A DNA stretch of 6,759 bases from Asaia bogorensis (GTDB lineage Bacteria; Pseudomonadota; Alphaproteobacteria; Acetobacterales; Acetobacteraceae), in the NCBI GenBank assembly GCA_945874515.1, contig CAMCHA010000144.1, forward strand, positions 1 through 6,759. Reading direction: 5' to 3'. The notes under the pieces were generated by a model, which saw only the letters and a list, made by a program, of their open reading frames with translations, did no database searches and was not told where the DNA came from. Below, piece by piece: positions 1 to 4,701 of the stretch. Position 1 is the first letter of the stretch; the number at the start of each line of letters is the position of its first letter. The position numbers were made by a program, and so were the translations under genes.

Positions 1-390
1 CGCTTGGTTTTCCCACATGGCGGGGTTCATCGCCGGCGCCACCATGATCGGCGCGCGGGTCGCGAGCAGCACGCAGGTCGCCAGATCATCCGCGAGCCCA
101 TGTGTCATTTTCGCGAGCAAATCAGCCGAAGCCGGCGCCACCAGCACCAGATCAGGCAACCGCGCCAGGCGAATATGGCCAATCTCGGCCTCAGCCGCCC
201 ATAGATCATCATGCACTGCCTGGCCGGTAATGGCGGCAAGCGCTTCCTTGGTGACAAAGCGCGCCCCGCCCGCGGTTAGAATGGCGGTGACACTCGCCCC
301 TGCCTTGCGCGCAAGCCGCGTGAATTCCAGCGCCTTATAGGCGGCGACGGAGCCCGAGACGATTAGCAGGATTTTGCGACCAGATAGCAT
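1..390 (-). CDS. coaBC: Bifunctional phosphopantothenoylcysteine decarboxylase / phosphopantothenate-cysteine ligase, N-terminal part (partial)
   Basis: CoaBC makes 4'-phosphopantetheine for coenzyme A in the cytoplasm. The CoaB part joins cysteine to phosphopantothenate using CTP, and the CoaC part decarboxylates the product with FMN. The 130 visible residues belong to the CoaC flavoprotein domain. They show the FMN-binding start VSGSVAAYKA (residues 11-20), the catalytic histidine region EIGHIRLAR (His72, equivalent to His75 of the E. coli enzyme), APASADLLAK (85-94), and the signature APAMNPAMW (118-126) whose Asn is catalytic. The ATG at 388-390 puts the N-terminus (MLSGRKILLIVSGS) exactly where homologues begin. 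The ribosome site in front of it is weak. The frame stays open to base 1, so the rest of CoaC and all of the CoaB ligase domain lie outside. UbiX-type flavin prenyltransferases share the fold, but the PAMN motif and the His72 context favour CoaC. It is divergent from the exporter gene to its right. Confidence 0.93.
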   Translation of the reverse strand, partial: MLSGRKILLIVSGSVAAYKALEFTRLARKAGASVTAILTAGGARFVTKEALAAITGQAVHDDLWAAEAEIGHIRLARLPDLVLVAPASADLLAKMTHGLADDLATCVLLATRAPIMVAPAMNPAMWENQA

Positions 391-508
391 GGTGCCAAGC
401 CTAACCCAGAAGCCGCGTGAATGAAATCAGCCCGCCCCCTGGCGCGCACCCCTGGTTCGGGCATCATGCGCCAAGGCCGCCCGATCAGCGCGGCAAGGGG
501 GAAACTCA
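391..508. other. Divergent intergenic region between coaBC and the exporter gene
   Basis: This 118-nt gap must hold the start signals of both flanking genes. On the plus strand a purine-rich ribosome site, AAGGGGGA at 495-502, lies 6 nt before the exporter ATG and fixes that start. A weak inverted repeat, TGGCGC (440-445) and GCGCCA (468-473), sits in the middle with a 22-nt spacer. I see no convincing -35/-10 pair on either strand. Confidence 0.5.
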
Positions 509-1771
509 ATGGCAGGCGGGAAGCTCCGCGCCACCGGCGTTCTTGCGCCCTTCGGGCAGCGCGGCTTTCGCTTTCAATGGCCGGCTGATCTTGCCACCTC
601 TTGGGCATTTGAGATGGAGACGCTGATCCTGGGCTGGTATGTGCTGACTGAGACGGGATCGGTCACCTGGCTTGCCATATTCGGGTCCTTGCTGCTGATC
701 GGCACGCTGCTGTCGCCCATGTTTGGCGTGATGGGCGATAGGGTCGGGCATCGGCGCGTGCTTTCTGCCATGCGTGCCTGGTATGCGGTGCTGGCGGCGG
801 TGCTGACAGTTTGCGCCATGGCGGGGCTGCTTTCCCCCTGGCTTGTTTGTGGCGTCGCGTTCCTGAGCGGCCTGGTGCGGCCTTCCGATATGGGCATGCG
901 CAATGCACTGATCGCAGCCGGCATGCCTTCCCCGCTGTTGATGGGTGCCATGGGGATTGAACGCATGAGCGCCGATAGTGCCCGCGTGATCGGCGCGCTG
1001 ACCGGCGCGGGCTTGGTTGCGTTTCTCGGCATTGGTCCGGCCTATATGGCGGTGACGGCGATCTACCTTTGCGCCTTTGTGCTGACCTTGCAGGTGGATG
1101 AACCGCCAACCCGCGCCGCCCAAGGGGTCGCGATGAAAACGCCCTGGGCCGATCTTGGTGATGGCATTGCCTATGCGCGCAGCACACCGCCCGTGCTGGC
1201 GGCGTTGCTGCTGGCGTGCCTGGCCAATTTCGCTGCCTATCCGATCAGCGGCGGCTTGCTGCCGCATGTGGCGCGCGATGTTTATGGGCTGGATCGCACC
1301 GGGCTTGGTTATCTGTCCGCGAGCTTCGCAGGCGGCGCGATGCTGGGCTCACTTTTCATCAGCGCGAGGGGAGGCGGGCTGCCGCCGGCGCGCACCATGC
1401 TGGCGGCAGCGCTTTCCTGGTTTCTGCTACTATTGGTTTTCGCGCGGCTGACGGACCCCGTGCTTGGCGGTGTGGTGCTGGCTTTGGCGGGGTTTGTGCA
1501 AAGCTTTTGCATGGTGCCGCTGGCGGTGCTGCTGTTGAGGATCACCTTGCAGGATTTTCGAGGGCGCGTGATGGGGCTGCGCATGCTGGCGGTCTATGGC
1601 CTGCCGGTTGGGCTGATGATGGCCGGGCCTTTGGTGGGTGAGATCGGCTTTGCCGATGCCGGCGCGCTTTACGCGGGTTTTGGCGCCTTTTGCACCATGG
1701 CGATTGCGCTGTTCTGGCGCGTGCATCTATTGCCGCGGGACATGCCGGCGAATGGGCTGAGGAGCCAATAA
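509..1771 (+). CDS. Major facilitator superfamily transporter (MFS_3/EntS-like exporter type)
   Basis: A 420-residue inner-membrane protein with the length and hydrophobic pattern of a 12-TM secondary transporter, probably a proton-driven exporter. The first helix spans about residues 28-46 and the second about 53-73. They are followed by the classic MFS motif A, GVMGDRVGHRR (73-83), with Asp77, Arg78 and Gly80 in place. A charged central loop (about 196-225) separates the two six-helix halves. The second half carries the motif-A-like RGRVMGLRML (351-360), as expected in the loop after TM8 to TM10 of this subfamily. The N-terminal pattern (FQWPADLATSWAFEMETLILGW) resembles MFS_3/enterobactin-exporter-type proteins. 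The substrate cannot be told from sequence. The ATG at 509 follows the strong ribosome site AAGGGGGA at a 6-nt spacing. A binding-protein gene starts 57 nt downstream on the same strand, so cotranscription is possible. MFS exporters do not normally use binding proteins, so a functional link is only a guess. Confidence 0.85.
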   Translation: MAGGKLRATGVLAPFGQRGFRFQWPADLATSWAFEMETLILGWYVLTETGSVTWLAIFGSLLLIGTLLSPMFGVMGDRVGHRRVLSAMRAWYAVLAAVLTVCAMAGLLSPWLVCGVAFLSGLVRPSDMGMRNALIAAGMPSPLLMGAMGIERMSADSARVIGALTGAGLVAFLGIGPAYMAVTAIYLCAFVLTLQVDEPPTRAAQGVAMKTPWADLGDGIAYARSTPPVLAALLLACLANFAAYPISGGLLPHVARDVYGLDRTGLGYLSASFAGGAMLGSLFISARGGGLPPARTMLAAALSWFLLLLVFARLTDPVLGGVVLALAGFVQSFCMVPLAVLLLRITLQDFRGRVMGLRMLAVYGLPVGLMMAGPLVGEIGFADAGALYAGFGAFCTMAIALFWRVHLLPRDMPANGLRSQ

Positions 1772-1815
1772 GCCTTTCCGCCTGCGCCTAGTTTGGGCAA
1801 GATAGTATCAACCAG

Positions 1816-1821
1816 AAAGGA
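1816..1821 (+). promoter_or_regulatory. Ribosome binding site that decides the start of the first binding protein
   Basis: AAAGGA lies 7 nt upstream of the ATG at 1829. The same frame also opens with a TTG at 1793, but that start has no ribosome site. It would also put 12 extra polar residues before the signal peptide. The ATG at 1829 is therefore preferred. No clear promoter is visible in the 57 nt after the exporter gene. Confidence 0.7.
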
Positions 1822-1828
1822 AACGCCG

Positions 1829-2815
1829 ATGAACCCAATCCTCACCCGCCGTCATGCGCTTGCCCTGGCCGGCGCCAGCGCGCTCGCCCCCGCGGCCTAC
1901 GCGCAAGGCATATTTCCTGATCGCGCGGTGAATATGATCGTCCCCTTCGCGCCTGGCGGCACGCCGGATATCGCCGCGCGGCTGTTGGCGCCGAGAATGG
2001 GGGAATTACTCGGCCAGCCGATCACGGTGGAAAACCGCGCCGGGGCAGGGGCCACCATTGGCACCCGCGCCGTGGTGCAGGCGCGCCCGGATGGGCATAC
2101 GATTCTGATGGGCTCAATCTCCTTCCTCACGGCGCCGCTCACGGCTGACCCCATGCCTTACGATCCCGTGGCGCAGCTGCGCGTGATCAGCCTGATTTCC
2201 ACATCGCCCTATGTGCTGATTGTGCGTGCCGATAGCCCTGCCCGCGATATCGCCGGGTTTCATGCCATGGTGCGGGAGCGCGGCAATAGACTGAATTACG
2301 GGTCATCGGGCAGTGGCACGCCGCTGCATTTGGGTGGAGAACTCTACAAATTGATGATGGGCGTGGACCTGACGCATGTGGCTTATCGCGGCAGTGGCCC
2401 CGCCATCACCGCGCTGATTGCGGGCGAAGTGGATATGGTGTTTGCCGATGTGCCCGGCGCTTCCGGCCAAATCAGGGCCGGCACGGTGCGGCCCTTGGCC
2501 ACCATGGTGCAGCAACGCATTCCGCAATTACCAAACGTGCCGACCATGGCGGAAAGTGACCCACGCCTGAGGGATTACGATGTCTATACCTGGGCCATGC
2601 TGGTGGCGCCGAAAGCCACGCCGGATCGCACGATACAACGCCTGCATGAGGTTGCGATTGCCGCCGCGCGCCAGCCAGATGTGATGAAACGCTTTGAAGA
2701 AATGGGTTTTGATTATGTGGGCTCATCGCCCGCTGATGGCGACAAGCGACTGGAAGCGGAACGCGACAAGTGGCGTGACGTGATCAAGCGGGCGAATATC
2801 AAGGTGGATTTGTAA
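1829..2815 (+). CDS. Tripartite tricarboxylate transporter-family (Bug/TctC) substrate-binding protein
   Basis: A 328-residue periplasmic binding protein of the Bug (TctC) family. These capture small carboxylates or related solutes and, where partners exist, deliver them to TctA/TctB membrane proteins. The signal peptide has a twin-arginine look: TRRHALALAGASALAPAAYA, with likely cleavage after Ala25 (AYA/QG). Family landmarks follow in order: PFAPGGTPDIAAR (39-51), the first ligand-loop motif whose Asp47 sits near the ligand in characterised members; VENRAGAGA (67-75); the second-lobe segment LNYGSSGSGTPLHLGGE (155-171); and AYRGSGPAITALIAGEVDMV (185-204). Length is typical for the family. 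No TctA or TctB gene lies nearby, which is common in bacteria with expanded Bug families. The ligand cannot be predicted. The gene follows the exporter on the same strand and ends 10 nt before the stop codon of a second, convergent family member. Confidence 0.93.
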   Translation: MNPILTRRHALALAGASALAPAAYAQGIFPDRAVNMIVPFAPGGTPDIAARLLAPRMGELLGQPITVENRAGAGATIGTRAVVQARPDGHTILMGSISFLTAPLTADPMPYDPVAQLRVISLISTSPYVLIVRADSPARDIAGFHAMVRERGNRLNYGSSGSGTPLHLGGELYKLMMGVDLTHVAYRGSGPAITALIAGEVDMVFADVPGASGQIRAGTVRPLATMVQQRIPQLPNVPTMAESDPRLRDYDVYTWAMLVAPKATPDRTIQRLHEVAIAAARQPDVMKRFEEMGFDYVGSSPADGDKRLEAERDKWRDVIKRANIKVDL

Positions 2816-2825
2816 TCAGCTACCC

Positions 2826-3818
2826 TCACCCCTGCCGCAGCCCCGCGCGTTCCGCCGCCGCGCGGGTCCATGCTGTCTCCCGTTGCAGAAAGGCAGCAAA
2901 GCCTGGCGGGGTTGCTTCTGTCGCGCTCGCCATCAGGCTGCCCATGCCTTCCAGCCGCGTGCGCACTGCGGGGTCAGCAACGGCGGCGGCCACAGCCTCG
3001 CCAAGTACCTTCGCGACATTTTCGGGCAGGCCCGTAGGCGCCACAATGCCGACAAAGGCAGCGGCCTGATAACCGGCAACGCCGGCCTCATTCGCCGTTG
3101 GCAATTCCGGCGCTTGCGGCAGCCGATCCGCCGCCGCTACCGCCAAAATCCGCACCGCGCCTTCCCGATGCAGCGGCAGGGCTGTGGAAATTTCCGTTAT
3201 GGCGCCGGATAAGGTGCCGGAGACAAGATCAGGCGTCAGCGCCCCGCCGCTGCCATAGGGGATATGGGTAATGCCCGCCCCCGTTGCCGCATTGAACATC
3301 TCAAGTGAAAGATGCGCCGTGCTGGCGATGCCGGAAGACCCGAAGCCAAGCTTACCGGGATTGGCCTTTGAATACGCCACAAGTTCGGCCACCGACTGCA
3401 CCGGCAAGCTGCGATGCACCGCAATCACCATCGGTGTGCGCACGAAAAGCCCAATCGGCATGAAGTCGCGCAGAGGGTCATAGCCAAGATTGGTCTGCAC
3501 CGAAGGATTGATCGTAAGCGGCCCATTCGACCCAAGAAGGATCGTATACCCATCCGGCCGCATGCGCGCGACCTGCTGCGCGGCAACACTCCCGCCCGCC
3601 CCGGCGCGATTTTCCACTACCACGGGCTGGCCCAGCTTCGCCGACATGGCCGGCGCACAGGCACGCGCCGTCAGGTCCGAATTCCCGCCCGGCGCGAAGG
3701 GCACAATCAGGCGGATGGGCTTATCGGGGAAGGCTGCCTGCGCGCGCAGCGAAGTTGACAGCATGGGCGTTGCGGCAAGGGCCGTGAGCATCGCGCGGCG
3801 CGTTGAGGTGAAGGTCAT
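2826..3818 (-). CDS. Second tripartite tricarboxylate transporter-family (Bug/TctC) substrate-binding protein
   Basis: A 330-residue periplasmic solute-binding protein of the same family as its convergent neighbour, but clearly diverged from it. The N-terminus has a twin-arginine-type signal, STRRAMLTALAATPMLSTSL, with likely cleavage after Ala28 (AQA/AF). Landmarks are IRLIVPFAPGGNSDLTAR (35-52, with Asp48 in the ligand loop), VVVENRAGAGGSVAA (66-80), LGFGSSGIASTAHLSLEMF (157-175) and YGSGGALTPDLVSGTLSGAI (188-207). The frame can be read back to 3911, adding 31 residues. That extension is arginine-rich, lacks family similarity and would bury the signal peptide, so the ATG at 3816-3818 is chosen. 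A modest GGA-type ribosome site lies about 8 nt before it. The ligand is unknown and no TctA/TctB partner is in the window. A strong dyad begins 32 nt upstream of the start and may control expression. Confidence 0.93.
   Translation of the reverse strand: MTFTSTRRAMLTALAATPMLSTSLRAQAAFPDKPIRLIVPFAPGGNSDLTARACAPAMSAKLGQPVVVENRAGAGGSVAAQQVARMRPDGYTILLGSNGPLTINPSVQTNLGYDPLRDFMPIGLFVRTPMVIAVHRSLPVQSVAELVAYSKANPGKLGFGSSGIASTAHLSLEMFNAATGAGITHIPYGSGGALTPDLVSGTLSGAITEISTALPLHREGAVRILAVAAADRLPQAPELPTANEAGVAGYQAAAFVGIVAPTGLPENVAKVLGEAVAAAVADPAVRTRLEGMGSLMASATEATPPGFAAFLQRETAWTRAAAERAGLRQG
2842..2866. repeat. GC-rich stem-loop inside the 3' end of the second binding protein
   Basis: CCCGCGCG (2842-2849) and CGCGCGGG (2859-2866) form a perfect 8-bp stem with a 9-nt loop. 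It lies 26 nt after the stop codon of the plus-strand binding protein and within the last codons of the minus-strand one. No T-run follows on either strand, so it is not a standard intrinsic terminator. It could still slow or end converging transcripts, or be a by-product of GC-rich coding (Arg/Ala codons). Confidence 0.3.
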
Positions 3819-3850
3819 GTTTTCTGTCCGTTTCCCAAATTTGCCTGTCA

Positions 3851-3880
3851 GCTTGCGGTGCCCGGACCGGGCTCGCAAGC
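3851..3880. repeat. 30-nt inverted repeat upstream of the second binding protein
   Basis: Outer arms GCTTGCG (3851-3857) and CGCAAGC (3874-3880) are perfectly complementary. Inside them CCCGG and CCGGG (3861-3865, 3867-3871) are also complementary around a single central A, and G3860 pairs with C3872. Only the bases between the two arm blocks disturb the symmetry (GT on one side, T on the other). It starts 32 nt before the ATG at 3818, so it lies in a likely leader or just upstream of the promoter. No T-run follows on either strand. It may be an operator for a dimeric regulator or an mRNA leader hairpin; the sequence does not decide between them. Confidence 0.55.
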
Positions 3881-4011
3881 CCCTGCGATAACGGTCGCAC
3901 CCGATCAGCAATCAGACCCTCGCTGAGGGGCAGTACCACCGCTGAGCTGGCAGCCGGCCAAATGACCTTGCCGCGGACTCGGTCACAGTGGCCTCGTTCG
4001 TCACAAGCCAC

Positions 4012-4040
4012 TTGCCAGGCATCCAACTCAAAGTTATAAC
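4012..4040 (+). promoter_or_regulatory. Sigma70-type promoter of the toxin-antitoxin operon
   Basis: The -35 element TTGCCA (4012-4017) and the -10 element TATAAC (4035-4040) each match the consensus at five of six positions and are separated by exactly 17 nt. The predicted start of transcription is about 4046-4048, giving a leader of about 20 nt. The ribosome site AGAGG (4054-4058) is 7 nt before the antitoxin ATG. This is the clearest promoter in the window. Confidence 0.65.
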
Positions 4041-4048
4041 ACTCGTGT
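4013..4048. promoter_or_regulatory. Operator-like inverted repeats overlapping the toxin-antitoxin promoter
   Basis: TGCC-A-GGCA (4013-4021) overlaps the -35 element. ACAC-TC-GTGT (4039-4048) overlaps the end of the -10 element and the likely transcription start. Both are short dyads placed where a bound repressor would block RNA polymerase. AbrB/MazE-type antitoxins commonly repress their own operons, so these are candidate autoregulation sites. Their sequences differ, so at most one may be the true site. Confidence 0.35.
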
Positions 4049-4065
4049 AAACAAGAGGCTCCCCC

Positions 4066-4290
4066 ATGTCCGCGCTCAAGCTCACCGCCATCGGCAATTC
4101 GGTCGGCCTGATCCTGCCCAAGGAAGTGCTGGCGCGCCTTGGCGTTGGCAAGGGTGATACGCTGTTTGCCGTTGAAACCGATGGTGGCCTGCGTCTCACC
4201 ACCAGCGATCCGGATTTCGAAAAGCAGATGGAAGTGGCGCGTCAGGTCATGAAAAAGCGCCGCACTGTGCTTCGCGCCCTGGCCAAGTGA
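4066..4290 (+). CDS. AbrB/MazE-fold antitoxin, partner of a Doc toxin (putative addiction module antidote family)
   Basis: A 74-residue antitoxin and probable DNA-binding autorepressor. Residues 1-47 fit the AbrB/SpoVT/MazE swapped-hairpin domain: LKLTAIGNSVGLILPKEVLA (4-23) is the typical strand, GNSxGxxLPKEVL loop and helix, followed by LGVGKGDTLFAVETDGGLRL (25-44). The C-terminal tail (48-74, DPDFEKQMEVARQVMKKRRT and onward) is charged and probably helical. In such antitoxins this part wraps the toxin. The organisation resembles the family named for partnering Doc (putative addiction module antidote), not classical Phd. The start is the ATG at 4066 with AGAGG 7 nt upstream. It overlaps the toxin gene by 4 nt (GTGA), so translation is probably coupled. 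It is driven by the promoter at 4012-4040. Confidence 0.88.
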   Translation: MSALKLTAIGNSVGLILPKEVLARLGVGKGDTLFAVETDGGLRLTTSDPDFEKQMEVARQVMKKRRTVLRALAK

Positions 4291-4667
4291 TCAATTGGCT
4301 GACGCGCGATCTTCTGCTTGCCATCCATGATGAGCAGATAGCCGAACATGGCGGCGCCCCAGGCATCAGGGACCATGCCTTACTCGAAAGTGCGCTCGCG
4401 CGTCCCAGAAACCATGCGGGTTATGGCGCGGCTGATGTCGCCAGCCTTGGCGCGCTTTACGCCTTGGCGATTGCCCGCAATCACCCTTTCGTGGATGGCA
4501 ATAAGCGCGCGGCCTTTGTTGCACTTGAAACTTTTCTGATCCTGAACGGGTTTGAACTGTTGGCAAGCGACGCCGAGGCGACGGTGATGATGATGGAAAT
4601 GTCAGCCGGCGCGATCAGCGACGATGTCTTCATGGATTGGGTGAAGCGTTTATCCAGCGCGATGTGA
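4287..4667 (+). CDS. doc: Death-on-curing (Doc) family toxin, Fic fold
   Basis: A 126-residue toxin of a type II toxin-antitoxin pair. Doc of phage P1 phosphorylates elongation factor Tu and stops translation; the antitoxin blocks this. The Fic/Doc motif is HPFVDGNKRAA (66-76): His66 is the catalytic base, Asp70 the metal ligand, and Asn72 to Arg74 the phosphate-binding end. Lys73 replaces the second glycine of AMP-transferring Fic proteins (HPFxxGNGR), as in P1 Doc, so kinase rather than AMP-transferase activity is expected. Other Doc landmarks are LLLAIHDEQIAEHGG (9-23) and GIRDHALLESALARP (26-40). Length matches P1 Doc. The start is GTG at 4287-4289, overlapping the antitoxin stop (GTGA). 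No separate ribosome site and no in-frame ATG is near, so coupling to antitoxin translation is likely. The reading frame and key residues are intact, so the toxin appears functional. Confidence 0.92.
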   Translation: MINWLTRDLLLAIHDEQIAEHGGAPGIRDHALLESALARPRNHAGYGAADVASLGALYALAIARNHPFVDGNKRAAFVALETFLILNGFELLASDAEATVMMMEMSAGAISDDVFMDWVKRLSSAM

Positions 4668-4677
4668 AGCGCGCTTC
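4666..4677. repeat. 12-nt palindrome at the toxin stop codon
   Basis: GAAGCGCGCTTC is a perfect palindrome that begins within the toxin's TGA stop. A second weak pair, CGGGC (4677-4681) and GCCCG (4697-4701), follows. Together they fill the 34-nt gap between the convergent toxin and export genes. No T-run is present, so a terminator role is possible but not shown. Confidence 0.25.
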
Positions 4678-4701
4678 GGGCATATCATTTAACCACGCCC
4701 G

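Larger units (their letters stand above)
3819..4065. other. Divergent control region between the second binding protein and the toxin-antitoxin operon
   Basis: This 247-nt stretch has no credible gene. It contains the leader dyad at 3851-3880, a short stem CCCTC/GAGGG with a 3-nt loop (3917-3929), and a direct repeat CGCTGAG (3921-3927 and 3940-3946, 19 nt apart). It also holds an inverted pair AGTGGC (3987-3992) / GCCACT (4007-4012), and the promoter and operator-like sites of the antitoxin. I found no convincing -35/-10 pair facing the second binding protein. Confidence 0.6.

Noticed and set aside
440..473. Inverted pair TGGCGC/GCGCCA between coaBC and the exporter
   Set aside because: Six-base GC-rich arms with a 22-nt spacer are expected by chance in DNA of this composition.
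506..1267. Open frame of 253 codons on the minus strand
   Set aside because: It lies antisense to the exporter gene, its product is rich in His/Gln/Arg with no recognisable domain, and the plus-strand frame gives a convincing 12-TM protein. It is a shadow of GC-rich coding.
1772..1828. Promoter in front of the first binding protein (TAGTAT at 1803-1808)
   Set aside because: It matches the -10 consensus at only four of six positions, and no -35 element lies at a suitable distance.
3490..3891. Open frame of 133 codons on the plus strand
   Set aside because: It is antisense to the second binding protein and extends over its signal peptide and leader, with no family features of its own.
3819..3911. 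N-terminal extension of the second binding protein to 3911
   Set aside because: The extra 31 residues are arginine-rich, put the signal peptide inside the protein and run through the leader dyad. The ATG at 3818 gives a proper signal peptide.
4066..4667. Toxin-antitoxin module as part of a recently acquired mobile element
   Set aside because: By eye its base composition resembles its neighbours, and I found no flanking direct repeats, integrase or transposase remnants in the window.
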